From assembly GCA_003478355.1 (NCBI GenBank), contig QUFC01000001.1, positions 62,001-126,000 on the forward strand: DNA of 64,000 nt. The letters run 5' to 3'. This DNA is from Lachnospiraceae bacterium AM48-27BH (GTDB taxonomy: Bacteria > Bacillota > Clostridia > Lachnospirales > Lachnospiraceae). The first letter of the stretch is position 1; every line of letters starts with the position of its first letter. The notes below the pieces were generated by a model, which was not told where the DNA came from, did no database searches, and worked only from the letters and a program-made list of their open reading frames with translations. The position numbers and the translations under genes were made by a program. Below are positions 1 to 8,803 of the stretch, piece after piece.

Positions 1-666
1 AGTCAGCTTCGGTTCTGCAGCAACGAAATGTATATCCCAGAGAGAAGAAGTTGATTCTGGTTCTGCGCTAACGAAATGTACATCATCGGACATCAAGTAG
101 CCTGCCATGGTGTAGGCATCGGAATAATCATTGATCCCTAAGGATTTTACCTGATTTAAGTCTACTGTATTGGTGTAGAAGGTCTGTACTGGATAAGCCC
201 CCTGTTTGACGTAGTATTCACCCTGGTATACAACGGTGATGCGGCTGGTGTCCAAGGAAACAACCTTGCAGTCAATGGTCAGGTAATCCATATTTTTCAG
301 ATCCAGGGCATCACAGATGGAGATGGCGTTTTGATAGAGCAGGTCATTAACCTGGCTCTGCTTTGTCTCGTCCTTCATGTGAGCCACTACCGGATAAGCG
401 ATGGAACCGGCTGGAAAATCCTTTGGATGATAAGTTTCTATCTTGGTAGAGCCGGAAACGCTGGCAGATACATCGGCTGCCTTAGTTGTTTCTTCGGGTT
501 TCTTGGAAGACTTAGTTTCAGCAGCGGTGGTCTCCGGGGCCATGGTCTCTGCGGCAGTTGTATGGGTACTGGTCAAATCCATTTTTTCCTGGCTCTTTTT
601 GCGGCAGCCTCCGGTCATCATGACACTGGCGGCCAGAAGAAAGAGCAGTAACGTTTTCTTTCGCAT
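1..666 (-). CDS. Putative lipoprotein, 3' end outside the window
   Basis: The reading frame runs from an ATG at 666 to the window edge (222 codons, no stop). A strong AAAGGAGG site lies just upstream. The N-terminus is a lipoprotein signal: two basic residues after Met, a hydrophobic stretch, then a lipobox TGGC with Cys21, so the product is probably exported and lipid-anchored on the outer face of the membrane. Residues 28-75 are a Thr/Glu/Ala/Ser-rich linker; a folded domain starts near residue 80 (KIETYHPKDFPAG). The domain vaguely resembles secreted DUF4163/RsiV-type domains, but I do not rely on that. Function unknown. Confidence 0.75.
   Translation of the reverse strand, partial: MRKKTLLLFLLAASVMMTGGCRKKSQEKMDLTSTHTTAAETMAPETTAAETKSSKKPEETTKAADVSASVSGSTKIETYHPKDFPAGSIAYPVVAHMKDETKQSQVNDLLYQNAISICDALDLKNMDYLTIDCKVVSLDTSRITVVYQGEYYVKQGAYPVQTFYTNTVDLNQVKSLGINDYSDAYTMAGYLMSDDVHFVSAEPESTSSLWDIHFVAAEPKLT
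11..84. repeat. Imperfect direct repeat inside the lipoprotein gene
   Basis: Positions 11-36 and 59-84 are near-identical 26-mers (GGTTCTGC..AACGAAATGTA.ATC). On the coding strand they encode two similar peptides, HFVSAEPES and HFVAAEPKL, 16 residues apart. It looks like a local duplication in the lipoprotein; the pattern may continue beyond the window. Confidence 0.55.
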
Positions 667-731
667 GCAGTTCCTCCTTTGAAATCATGTAAAATTACAA
701 ACAATTTTATTATACTATAAATAAAGTGCTT

Positions 732-758
732 TTGAAATCTTTATTTTTACGATATAAT
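732..758 (+). promoter_or_regulatory. Candidate promoter of the MFS gene
   Basis: TTGAAA (732-737) and a perfect TATAAT (753-758) are separated by 15 bp, shorter than the ideal 17, about 45 bp before the MFS start. The A/T-rich stretch also carries a possible divergent -10 (ATTATA at 708-713 read on the minus strand) for the lipoprotein gene. Confidence 0.5.
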
Positions 759-802
759 GAAAATATTCTGTACAACATTCTTAAGGAAAAAGGAGAGGGA
801 AG

Positions 803-1951
803 ATGGAACAGGTAGTGATGGGAAAACAACAGATGCGACAGAGAAATTCCGGATTTCTGGCATTTTTTATCAGCGGCATCTGCGTCATCAGCAGCGGTAT
901 TGTCGTCAGTCTGCTGCAGGAGATGTATGGATTTGAATATGGAATGACAGGAACATTATTGTCATTGATGAGCATTGGCAATCTGATTTCCGGCTTTGTG
1001 ACAGGTATTCTGCCTGGAAAGATCGGAACCAGAAAGACGGTGGCGATTCTGACTTCCGGTTATGCAATCGGTTATCTGTGCATGGGCTTAAGTGGTCTGA
1101 TGGTGCTTCTGATGCTGTCATTCTTCTTGCTGGGAATTGCAAAGGGCTGTACCTTAAATACATGTACGATCCTGGTGGGAGACAACAGCGCAAACCGCAC
1201 GAAGGGCATGAACATTATGCACAGCTGCTATGCGACCGGCGCTTTATTGTGTCCGTTTTTTGTGGCATTTGCAGCGAAAAAGGGATCGCTGGTGCCGTTA
1301 TTTATCCTGGCTGCAGCAGGATTGTTGATGTGGCTGATCTTTCTGTCAGCGCCGATGGAAGGAAAAAGAAAGACCAAAGAGAAGACTACAGACTGGGGCT
1401 TTTTGAAGAGTAAGAAATTCTGGCTGTTAACCGGGCTGTTATTCTGCCAGAACGCAGCAGAATTCAGTGTTAATGGTTGGATGGTAACTTATTTTAAAGA
1501 CAGCGGGATTATTTCTGGTATGTTAAGTACTTACACCGTGACGGTTATGTGGACGGCGACCCTGATTGCCCGAATGTTGATTGCGTTTGTATTTCCGATT
1601 AAAAATTCATATTCTGCCATGATCAAGATGGGTGCAGGCTGTATCGTGTTTTATCTTGGCATGATGATGGCGGGCAGCCAGATTCCGGCAATCCTGCTGC
1701 TGTTCGCCTTTGCCTTTGCCATGGCAGGCATGAATCCGACCGCTGTAGCCAGCGCAGGTAAGATGACCAGCGCTACCAGTATCGGAGTCATGCTTCCAGC
1801 CGCCAGCAGCGGAGCTATCATTATGCCATGGGTCACCGGGATCATCTCCCAGTATGCAGGTCTGAGTGTGGGAATGGCTTCCAACATTGTACCTTGCATT
1901 GGACTTCTGGTGTTTGCGGTATTGGTGAAGAGAGTCAGTGAGGAAGAATAG
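803..1951 (+). CDS. Major facilitator superfamily transporter
   Basis: A 382-residue polytopic membrane protein with about 12 hydrophobic segments and a central cytoplasmic loop near residues 185-200 (EGKRKTKEKTTDWG), as in MFS carriers. The N-terminal half has the loop between helices 2 and 3 (GILPGKIGTRKTV, near residues 70-82), matching the MFS signature G-x-x-x-D/G-R/K-x-G-R/K-R/K. The start at 803 follows a GGAGAGGGAAG site. The gene stands alone: divergent lipoprotein gene upstream, terminator at 1982-2020 downstream. The substrate cannot be told from sequence; the family includes sugar and drug carriers. Confidence 0.85.
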   Translation: MEQVVMGKQQMRQRNSGFLAFFISGICVISSGIVVSLLQEMYGFEYGMTGTLLSLMSIGNLISGFVTGILPGKIGTRKTVAILTSGYAIGYLCMGLSGLMVLLMLSFFLLGIAKGCTLNTCTILVGDNSANRTKGMNIMHSCYATGALLCPFFVAFAAKKGSLVPLFILAAAGLLMWLIFLSAPMEGKRKTKEKTTDWGFLKSKKFWLLTGLLFCQNAAEFSVNGWMVTYFKDSGIISGMLSTYTVTVMWTATLIARMLIAFVFPIKNSYSAMIKMGAGCIVFYLGMMMAGSQIPAILLLFAFAFAMAGMNPTAVASAGKMTSATSIGVMLPAASSGAIIMPWVTGIISQYAGLSVGMASNIVPCIGLLVFAVLVKRVSEEE

Positions 1952-1981
1952 AAGATAGAGTAATTGGCTAAAAATATAAAT

Positions 1982-2020
1982 AAGCATGCCGGATGATAAA
2001 AAAAGTCTGGTATGCTTTTT
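1982..2020 (+). terminator. Rho-independent terminator after the MFS gene
   Basis: AAGCATGCC and GGTATGCTT form a stem around an A-rich loop, followed by TTTATTT. Confidence 0.75.
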
Positions 2021-2022
2021 AT

Positions 2023-2105
2023 TTATGTCATAGGAGATTTCGTCCTATGACACAAAAAACGCTCCGCGGGATCGCACTGCGGCGGAGTGGAAGAGCGTCG
2101 CTAAA
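2023..2105. repeat. Dispersed intergenic repeat, family B, copy 1
   Basis: About 83 bp shared, with few differences, with 63784-63866. It opens with a hairpin (GTCATAGGA / TCCTATGAC, 2027-2051) and is followed by a second potential stem in which ACGCTCCGC faces GCGGAG and GAGCGT. It lies directly behind the MFS terminator and in front of the tRNA-Leu terminator. No ORF is present. Confidence 0.75.
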
Positions 2106-2111
2106 AAAGAA

Positions 2112-2154
2112 AAAGCCTTAAAAATAACATATACGATGTTATTCTTAAGACTTT
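2112..2154 (-). terminator. Terminator of tRNA-Leu
   Basis: On the minus strand AAAGTCTTAAGAATAACAT pairs with ATGTTATTTTTAAGGCTTT around a short loop, followed by a T-rich run, directly downstream of the tRNA gene. Confidence 0.75.
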
Positions 2155-2170
2155 CGCCCCTGCCAAGGAG

Positions 2171-2253
2171 TGCCGGCTGCGGGACTTGAACCCGCACGGT
2201 ATCGCTACCAATGGATTTTGAGTCCACCTCGTCTGCCATTCCGACAAGCCGGC
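2171..2253 (-). tRNA. tRNA-Leu (anticodon CAA)
   Basis: The minus strand reads GCCGGCTTG... to ...CAGCCGGCA, 83 nt, with a 7-bp acceptor stem, a D-loop containing GGAATGG, the anticodon loop ACTCAAAAT (anticodon CAA, leucine UUG), a long class II variable arm (TGGTAGCGATACCG) and the T-loop GGTTCAAGTCC. The long variable arm fits tRNA-Leu. CCA is not encoded. A terminator follows. Confidence 0.95.
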
Positions 2254-2422
2254 TCCTAAATTGTATGAAATTGTCATACAACATTAATTATTCTAGCATA
2301 GGATTATGGTTTTGGCAAGTGTTTTTGTGAATATCGGTGAAAATTTTGCGGAAGGGATTCTTTCTTGAAATCCATTTGTTTCTAGTGTATGATAGAAGCA
2401 CGTCAATGAAAGAAAAGTATTC

Positions 2423-2487
2423 GTAACTATTCAGTAGGTCTGCGCACATGTTGCGCTGACCGTAAGAAGGCATAGGCTGGAAAGATT
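2423..2487. repeat. Intergenic element, family C, copy 1
   Basis: This stretch aligns with 18921-18983 at roughly 70 percent, sharing GTAAC, AGGTCTG, GCTGACCGT and ATAGGCT blocks in the same order and spacing. It contains a stem of GTCTGCGCA facing TGCGCTGAC. It sits about 30 bp before the zinc-finger gene start. Confidence 0.5.
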
Positions 2488-2516
2488 CCGGGAGTATATA
2501 GAAAGGTGGGAGACAG

Positions 2517-2864
2517 ATGACTTGTAAAGAAGCAGAACGTCTGGTGATTCCGTATATTCATCATCAACTGGATGATGACACCATGTCGGAATTCCTGGAG
2601 CATATTGAGGTCTGTCCCAACTGTAAGGAAGAACTGGAAATTTATTATACAGTGGAAGCAGGTATCCGGCAGTTAGATAAGGATACCGGGCATTATAATA
2701 TTAAGGGTGATATGGAGGCGGATCTTCAGGCTTCCAGACAGAGACTCCATGGGATTCATGTGCTGGATGTGGCAAGGTATGCGGCAGATACGCTGATCGT
2801 GATCAGCGTGGCCATGATGCTGGTGCTGCAGGCGCGGATCTGGTGGCAGTGCGGGATTTTCTGA
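2517..2864 (+). CDS. Small membrane protein with zf-HC2-type zinc finger (anti-sigma-like)
   Basis: A 115-residue protein with AAAGGTGGGAG before the ATG. The N-terminus begins with Cys3-Lys-Glu-Ala and carries the H-x3-C-x2-C pattern (HIEVCPNC, near residues 29-36) of the putative zinc-finger domain that opens many anti-sigma factors. A hydrophobic segment near residues 92-107 would anchor it with the finger in the cytosol. No sigma factor gene lies next to it; polA is the next gene downstream. The length fits a truncated anti-sigma-like regulator without an extracytoplasmic sensor. Partner and signal are unknown. Confidence 0.75.
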   Translation: MTCKEAERLVIPYIHHQLDDDTMSEFLEHIEVCPNCKEELEIYYTVEAGIRQLDKDTGHYNIKGDMEADLQASRQRLHGIHVLDVARYAADTLIVISVAMMLVLQARIWWQCGIF

Positions 2865-2995
2865 TGGACAGATTTTCAGGCGGCAATTTGCCAAAGCTGC
2901 CCTGCGTCCATAGAAGCTTCCAGTGGCAGTTTTTTGCAGGTGGGGAATCCGGCAGGTGGGATTTGCTTTAGAAAAGATAGAAAAAGGAGACAGCG

Positions 2996-5632
2996 ATGGA
3001 TAAATTAGTGCTGATCGATGGACACAGTATTTTGAACCGGGCATTTTATGGAGTGCCGGATCTTACCAATTCTGAGGGACTTCACACCAATGCGGTGTAT
3101 GGGTTCCTCAATATTATGTTTAAGATCTTAGAGGAGGAGAAGGCAGACCATCTGGCGGTGGCTTTTGACTTAAAGGAGCCAACCTTTCGTCACAAGATGT
3201 ATGACGCATATAAGGGAACCAGAAAACCGATGCCGGAGGAATTGCGGGAGCAGGTGCCGCTGATGAAAGAGGTCCTGGCTTCTATGAATATTCCGATCAT
3301 GACCCTTCCAGGCTATGAGGCGGATGATATTTTAGGAACTCTGGCGAAGAAAAATGCAGCCAATGGAGTGGAAGTATCGGTGGTATCCGGAGACCGGGAT
3401 TTATTGCAGCTTGCGGATACTCACATTAAGATCCGGATTCCGAAGACCAGCCGTGGTGGAACGGAAATCCATGATTACTATCCGGAAGATGTGAAACGGG
3501 AGTATCAGGTAACGCCGATCGAGTTTATCGATGTGAAAGCATTGATGGGGGATGCTTCTGATAATATTCCTGGTGTGCCAAGCATTGGTGAGAAGACAGC
3601 GACGAATCTGATTGTGGCTTATGGAAGTATTGAGAATGCCTATGCGCATTTAAGTGAGATCAAGCCGCCGAGAGCCCAGAAAGCTCTGGCGGAGCATTAT
3701 GATCTGGCCCAGATGAGCAAGGAACTGGCTACCATCTGTATCGATTGTCCAGTTGAATTCTCTTATGCGGATATGGAGGTTGGCAATCTTTATACCCAGG
3801 AAGCCTATGAATATATGAAGAGACTGGAATTTAAGTCCATTCTGGCCCGGTTTGACGCGGATCACATGGCAGCGCCGGATGTGGCATCCAATTTCCAGGT
3901 CATCCGGGATTTTGGACAGGCAGAGGAGATTTTTGTAAAAGCGGAGAAAGAGAAAAATCTGGGTATGCAGCTGGTAGTGGAACAGGGACAGATCTACGGA
4001 CTGGCTCTGTGCTTTGGCGAGGAGGCAGTCTATGGCATTGCCGCAGAGGGCTTTCTGACGGGGCAGTATCTGGCGGATACGATGAGCCGCCTGGTGAAAA
4101 AGGCAGAAGCTGCCTGGGTGCTGGATCTGAAAAAACAGCTTCCTTATCTGGAGGTGGAGGACGGCAGCAGTGCCCGTGATGCCCAGGTGGCAGGATATCT
4201 GTTAAATCCACTGAAAGATACCTATGATTATGATGATCTGGCCAGAGATTATCTGGGCATGACGGTTCCATCAAAGGCAGATCTTCTTGGCAAGCTGTCT
4301 TTAGGAAAAGAGTTGGAGCGCGGGAATGAAAAGGCAGGCATTTGCCTCTGTTATATGGGCTATATTGCCTGGAAAGCAGCTCCGGTTCTGAAAGAAAAAT
4401 TAAAACAGGAGACTATGTGGAACCTGTTTTTAAATATGGAGATGCCATTGATTTATAGTCTGTACCACATGGAGCAGGCTGGAATCAGGGTGGAAAAAGA
4501 GACGCTGAAGGCTTATGGCGATAAGCTGAAGATAAAAATCACCCAGTTGGAGCAGCAGATCTACGAGGAGGCGGGGGAGACCTTTAATATCAACTCTCCG
4601 AAGCAGCTGGGGGAGATCTTATTTGAAAAGATGCAGCTGCCTCATGGGAAAAAGACCAAAACTGGTTATTCTACGGCAGCAGATGTGCTGGAGAAACTGG
4701 CGCCAGACTATCCAGTAGTCCATGATATTCTGGAGTATCGTCAGCTGACCAAGTTAAATTCTACTTATGCAGAGGGTTTATATGGCTTTATCCGGGATGA
4801 TGGACGAATTCATGGAACCTTCAACCAGACCATTACAGCTACCGGACGTATCAGCAGTACGGAACCAAACCTGCAGAATATCCCGGTCCGTATGGAATTA
4901 GGAAGAGAGATCCGTAAGGTGTTTGTGCCGGAAGAGGGATATACTTTTGTAGATGCAGATTATTCCCAGATCGAGCTTCGTATTCTGGCCCATATGTCCG
5001 GGGATGAGCGGTTGATCGGTGCTTACCGGGACGCCCAGGATATTCACGCCATTACAGCGTCTGAGGTGTTCCATATTCCATTAAATGAGGTGACGCCGTT
5101 GCAGCGGCGGAATGCCAAAGCGGTCAATTTTGGTATTGTGTACGGAATCAGTGCATTTGGTCTGAGCGAGGATTTGAGTATCAGCCGGAAAGAAGCCCTG
5201 GAATATATCAATAAATATTTTGAAACTTATCCGGGCGTGAAGAAATTCCTGGATGGCGAGGTGGCTAAAGGCAAGGAAATGGGCTACGTGGAGACCATGT
5301 ATGGCCGCCGCAGACCGATTCCGGAGTTAAAATCCGCGAACTTTATGCAACGGTCCTTTGGAGAGCGTGTTGCCATGAATTCTCCGATCCAGGGAACGGC
5401 GGCAGATATTATGAAATTGGCCATGATCGCCGTGGATCGGGAGCTGCGGGAGCGGAATCTGAAATCCAGAATCGTGCTGCAGGTACACGATGAACTTCTG
5501 GTGGAAACCTGGAAAGAGGAGCAGGAAGAAGTGACAGCTCTTCTGGAAGACAAAATGAAGCATGCGGCAGAATTAAAGGTATCTCTGGAAGTGGAAGCCC
5601 ACAGCGGGGACAACTGGTTTGATGCAAAATAA
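2996..5632 (+). CDS. polA: DNA polymerase I
   Basis: An 878-residue family A polymerase that fills gaps and removes RNA primers. Residues 1-290 form the 5'-3' exonuclease (GYEADDILG near 106, GDASDNIPG in the helix-hairpin-helix part). Residues 300-465 occupy the 3'-5' exonuclease position, but the catalytic DxE is not visible (the strand reads LVVEQG), so proofreading is probably lost, as in many Firmicutes PolA. The polymerase domain shows motif A DADYSQIELR (D653), motif B RRNAKAVNFG (from R704) and motif C VHDE (830-833). The start follows AAAAAGGAG. coaE follows after about 50 bp, an order common in Firmicutes. Confidence 0.97.
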   Translation: MDKLVLIDGHSILNRAFYGVPDLTNSEGLHTNAVYGFLNIMFKILEEEKADHLAVAFDLKEPTFRHKMYDAYKGTRKPMPEELREQVPLMKEVLASMNIPIMTLPGYEADDILGTLAKKNAANGVEVSVVSGDRDLLQLADTHIKIRIPKTSRGGTEIHDYYPEDVKREYQVTPIEFIDVKALMGDASDNIPGVPSIGEKTATNLIVAYGSIENAYAHLSEIKPPRAQKALAEHYDLAQMSKELATICIDCPVEFSYADMEVGNLYTQEAYEYMKRLEFKSILARFDADHMAAPDVASNFQVIRDFGQAEEIFVKAEKEKNLGMQLVVEQGQIYGLALCFGEEAVYGIAAEGFLTGQYLADTMSRLVKKAEAAWVLDLKKQLPYLEVEDGSSARDAQVAGYLLNPLKDTYDYDDLARDYLGMTVPSKADLLGKLSLGKELERGNEKAGICLCYMGYIAWKAAPVLKEKLKQETMWNLFLNMEMPLIYSLYHMEQAGIRVEKETLKAYGDKLKIKITQLEQQIYEEAGETFNINSPKQLGEILFEKMQLPHGKKTKTGYSTAADVLEKLAPDYPVVHDILEYRQLTKLNSTYAEGLYGFIRDDGRIHGTFNQTITATGRISSTEPNLQNIPVRMELGREIRKVFVPEEGYTFVDADYSQIELRILAHMSGDERLIGAYRDAQDIHAITASEVFHIPLNEVTPLQRRNAKAVNFGIVYGISAFGLSEDLSISRKEALEYINKYFETYPGVKKFLDGEVAKGKEMGYVETMYGRRRPIPELKSANFMQRSFGERVAMNSPIQGTAADIMKLAMIAVDRELRERNLKSRIVLQVHDELLVETWKEEQEEVTALLEDKMKHAAELKVSLEVEAHSGDNWFDAK

Positions 5633-5635
5633 AAC

Positions 5636-5657
5636 GTAACGATCCAGTACCTTCAAG
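5636..5657 (+). repeat. Short repeated motif GTAAC..TCCAGT
   Basis: GTAACGATCCAGTACCTTCA resembles the motif at 61489-61510 and the reverse complements at 18110-18130 and 46597-46613. It lies between the polA stop and coaE, over a TTG that could be mistaken for the coaE start. Confidence 0.4.
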
Positions 5658-5684
5658 ATTTTGACAGAAAAAAGGTGGCAAAAG

Positions 5685-6296
5685 ATGGAAGAAAATACAG
5701 CGAAAAAAATGGTCGTGGAGCTGATCGGTGGCGTAGGAACCGGAAAAAGCCGTGTGTTGGATATTTTAAAAGAAGATTACCAGGCGGTGGTGATCCAGGC
5801 AGATGAAGTGGCAAAACACCTGGAAGAAAAGGGGCAGGCTGGTCTGATAAAGCTGACGGAAGCTTTTGGAACAGGAATCCTGGATTCAGAGGGCAATCTG
5901 GACCGGGCCGCATTTGCGGAGAAAATATTCCAGAATCCAGAAGCTTTGGAGCAGGTCAACGTCATCATTCATCCCCTGGTCTGGAACTGGATCTACAAAA
6001 AGGTCCGGGAGATCCAGAAGGGACTGGTGATTGTGGAAACTGCGGTTCCGGATAAAAATCCAGGTGACATTTACGATGAAGTGTGGTATCTTTATACCTT
6101 AAGAGAAACCAGAATCCGTCGTCTGATGGAAAATCGCGGTTACAGCCGTGAAAAATGCCTTCAGATGATGGCAAATCAGCTGTCCGAAGAGGAGTACCGG
6201 AGCCTTTCAGACCGGGAATTGGATAATAATGGTTCTCCGGAAGATATGAGAAGTCAGTTAAAAAGCGTGTTAGGACAAAGATTTACAAAAGGATAA
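5685..6296 (+). CDS. coaE: Dephospho-CoA kinase
   Basis: Catalyses the last step of CoA synthesis, ATP-dependent phosphorylation of dephospho-CoA at the 3'-hydroxyl. The 203-residue product has the P-loop GGVGTGKS (residues 15-22), the DEVAKHL segment after it, and the conserved HPLVWNW and RLMENRGYS lid-side stretches. The ATG at 5685 was chosen because AAAGGTGG lies 5-6 bp before it; an in-frame TTG at 5661 has no ribosome binding site and overlaps a repeated motif. The gene follows polA in the same direction, and a metallo-beta-lactamase-fold gene follows 20 bp later. Confidence 0.93.
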   Translation: MEENTAKKMVVELIGGVGTGKSRVLDILKEDYQAVVIQADEVAKHLEEKGQAGLIKLTEAFGTGILDSEGNLDRAAFAEKIFQNPEALEQVNVIIHPLVWNWIYKKVREIQKGLVIVETAVPDKNPGDIYDEVWYLYTLRETRIRRLMENRGYSREKCLQMMANQLSEEEYRSLSDRELDNNGSPEDMRSQLKSVLGQRFTKG

Positions 6297-6316
6297 GAGC
6301 AAGGTTAAGAAGGATA

Positions 6317-7120
6317 ATGCAGATGCAATTTGTTAGTATAGCCAGCGGCAGCAGCGGAAACTGTATTTTTGTTGGTTCTGATACGACCAGTATTCTGGTG
6401 GATGCAGGAATCAGCAACAAGAGGATCGAACAGGGACTGAATGAGATTGGAAGAAAGGGCAGCGAACTGGATGGAATCATGATCACCCATGAGCATTCCG
6501 ACCATGTAAAGGGCCTGGGAGTTTTAGCGAGAAAACAGGGTGTTCCTATTTACGGAACGAAGGAAACACTGGATGAGATCACAAAGATCAAATCCCTGGG
6601 TGAATTTCCGCGGGAACTGCTTCATCCCATTCAGCCAGATGCGGATTTTTCAGTGGGCGATTTGGAAATCAGACCCTTTAAGATTGACCATGATGCGGCT
6701 AACCCGGTGGCATACCGTATCCAGAATGACCATGCTTCCGTAGCGGTGGCAACAGATATGGGTCATTACGATCAGTATATCATTGATCATCTTCAAGGAC
6801 TGGATGCTTTATTATTAGAAGCAAACCATGATGTGAGAATGTTAGAGACAGGACCTTACCCCTATTATCTAAAACAACGGATTTTAAGCGACCATGGACA
6901 TTTATCCAATGATAATGCCGGCCGTCTTTTAAATCATATACTGCATGACCGTCTGAAACAGGTAGTTCTTGGACATTTAAGCCGGGAGAATAACTATGAG
7001 GAACTGGCTTATCAGACTGTCCGTTTAGAGATCGATCAGGGCGATCATCCGTATAAGGCATCTGACTTCCGGATTTCTGTGGCAAAGCGGGACCAGATGT
7101 CAGAAATCATCACCATATAG
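6317..7120 (+). CDS. MBL-fold metallohydrolase, YycJ/WalJ-like
   Basis: A 267-residue metallo-beta-lactamase-fold protein with the metal motif HEHSDH (residues 58-63), an N-terminal SGSSGN strand-loop and a later ATDMGHYD with the bridging aspartate. The closest well-known relatives are the YycJ/WalJ proteins, implicated in DNA repair or coordination of replication with cell division in Firmicutes; enzymatically they are predicted exonuclease-like hydrolases. Here it is not beside walRK but behind coaE, so the WalJ role is inference. It is 11 bp before the ACT-domain gene, probably one transcript. Confidence 0.85.
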   Translation: MQMQFVSIASGSSGNCIFVGSDTTSILVDAGISNKRIEQGLNEIGRKGSELDGIMITHEHSDHVKGLGVLARKQGVPIYGTKETLDEITKIKSLGEFPRELLHPIQPDADFSVGDLEIRPFKIDHDAANPVAYRIQNDHASVAVATDMGHYDQYIIDHLQGLDALLLEANHDVRMLETGPYPYYLKQRILSDHGHLSNDNAGRLLNHILHDRLKQVVLGHLSRENNYEELAYQTVRLEIDQGDHPYKASDFRISVAKRDQMSEIITI

Positions 7121-7131
7121 AAGAGGAGAAT

Positions 7132-7410
7132 ATGAGCATGAACAAGACCATTATCACAGTAGTTGGAAAAGATACCGTAGGAATCATTGCGAAAGTCTGT
7201 ACCTATCTGGCAGACAGTCAGATCAACATTCTGGACATTTCCCAGACCATCGTACAGGAGTTTTTTAATATGATGATGATCGTAGATATGGATCATGCAA
7301 ATAAGCCTTTTGGAACCATTTGCGATGACTTAGAGAAGCTGGGTGAAGAGATCGGCGTCAGGATCAAATGCCAAAGAGAAGAGATCTTTACCAAAATGCA
7401 CAGAATCTAA
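7132..7410 (+). CDS. ACT domain protein (UPF0237 type)
   Basis: A 92-residue single ACT domain starting TIITVVGKDTVGIIAKV, the typical first strand and ligand-binding turn of ACT modules, similar to the glycine cleavage regulator-like UPF0237 family. ACT domains bind amino acids or similar small effectors as dimers. The start at 7132 follows AAGAGGAG. It is followed after 19 bp by a UPF0210 gene; the two are paired in many Firmicutes and archaea, which suggests that the ACT protein regulates or partners the larger protein. Ligand unknown. Confidence 0.9.
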   Translation: MSMNKTIITVVGKDTVGIIAKVCTYLADSQINILDISQTIVQEFFNMMMIVDMDHANKPFGTICDDLEKLGEEIGVRIKCQREEIFTKMHRI

Positions 7411-7429
7411 GAAAAGGAGAAACTGATTT

Positions 7430-8794
7430 ATGCTGAATATGTTTGAAGTGATCGAGACCAACAATATGATCGAGCATGAGAAACTGGATGTGCGTACTAT
7501 TACGATGGGCATCAGTCTGCTGGATTGCTGTGATTCCGATCTGGAGGCTCTCAATCAGAAAATTTATAATAAAATTATTTCTAAAGCGAAAAATCTGGTT
7601 TCTACCGGTGAAGAGATTTCCAGGGATTTTGGGATTCCGATTGTCAATAAACGAGTTTCTGTGACCCCGATCGCCCTGGTAGGCGGCGCAGCCTGCAAGA
7701 CTCCGGATGATTTTGTGACCATCGCAAGAACCTTAGACCGGGCGGCAAAGGAGATTGGCGTCAATTTTATCGGAGGTTATTCTGCGTTAGTCAGCAAAGG
7801 CATGACACCGGCGGAGGAGAATCTGATCCGGTCCATTCCGAAAGCCCTGGCAGAGACGGAGCGGGTGTGCAGTTCCATTAATGTAGGCTCTACCAAGACC
7901 GGCTTAAATATGGATGCGGTTCGCCTTATGGGTGAGATTGTGAAGAAAACCGCAGAGGCGACCAGAGAAAATGATTCCTTAGGCTGTGCAAAGCTGGTGG
8001 TATTCTGCAATGCTCCAGATGACAACCCATTCATGGCAGGCGCGTTCCACGGTGTGACTGAGGCGGATGCGATCATTAACGTCGGTGTCAGTGGTCCTGG
8101 AGTCGTGAAGGTGGCGCTGGAACAGGCCAGAGGAGAGAATTTTGAGGTTCTGTGCGAGACGATTAAGAAGACGGCGTTTAAAATCACCCGTGTAGGACAG
8201 CTGGTGGCCCAGGAAGCTTCGAAACGTCTGGGTGTGCCATTTGGTATCATTGATCTGTCTCTGGCTCCGACTCCGGCAGTGGGAGACAGTGTGGCAGAGA
8301 TCCTGGAAGAGATCGGTCTGGAACGTGTAGGCGCTCCTGGAACCACAGCGGCTCTTGCCATGTTGAATGATCAGGTGAAGAAGGGCGGCGTTATGGCAAC
8401 CTCTTATGTAGGTGGTTTAAGCGGCGCATTTATCCCGGTCAGCGAGGATCAGGGCATGATCGATGCGGTGACAATGGGCGCTTTGACGATTGAGAAGCTG
8501 GAAGCTATGACCTGTGTCTGCTCCGTAGGTCTGGATATGATCGCGATTCCTGGAGATACGACTCCAAGCACGATTGCGGGAATTATCGCAGACGAGGCAG
8601 CGATCGGCATGATCAACCAGAAGACTACAGCAGTCCGTGTGATCCCTGTGATTGGTAAATCTGTTGGCGATACCGTAGAATTCGGCGGTCTGTTAGGCTA
8701 TGCTCCGGTTATGCCGGTGAATCCATATTCCTGTGAGAAGTTTGTGACCAGAGGCGGACGGATTCCGGCCCCGATCCACAGCTTTAAGAACTAG
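7430..8794 (+). CDS. UPF0210 (PFL-like, DUF711) family protein
   Basis: A 454-residue protein, the usual full length for UPF0210. The family is structurally related to pyruvate formate-lyase/anaerobic ribonucleotide reductase-type barrels, but it has no established reaction. Visible conserved stretches are the [15 protein letters not shown] region, [11 protein letters not shown] and the Gly-rich C-terminal [14 protein letters not shown]. It lies in an apparent operon between the ACT protein (19 bp upstream) and the histidine phosphatase (9 bp downstream). AAAAGGAG precedes the start. Confidence 0.9.
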   Translation: MLNMFEVIETNNMIEHEKLDVRTITMGISLLDCCDSDLEALNQKIYNKIISKAKNLVSTGEEISRDFGIPIVNKRVSVTPIALVGGAACKTPDDFVTIARTLDRAAKEIGVNFIGGYSALVSKGMTPAEENLIRSIPKALAETERVCSSINVGSTKTGLNMDAVRLMGEIVKKTAEATRENDSLGCAKLVVFCNAPDDNPFMAGAFHGVTEADAIINVGVSGPGVVKVALEQARGENFEVLCETIKKTAFKITRVGQLVAQEASKRLGVPFGIIDLSLAPTPAVGDSVAEILEEIGLERVGAPGTTAALAMLNDQVKKGGVMATSYVGGLSGAFIPVSEDQGMIDAVTMGALTIEKLEAMTCVCSVGLDMIAIPGDTTPSTIAGIIADEAAIGMINQKTTAVRVIPVIGKSVGDTVEFGGLLGYAPVMPVNPYSCEKFVTRGGRIPAPIHSFKN

Positions 8795-8803
8795 GAGGAG
8801 ATT

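Noticed and set aside
2288..2473. A 61-codon minus-strand frame between tRNA-Leu and the zinc-finger gene
   Set aside because: No ribosome binding site, and it covers the family C repeat; an accidental frame.
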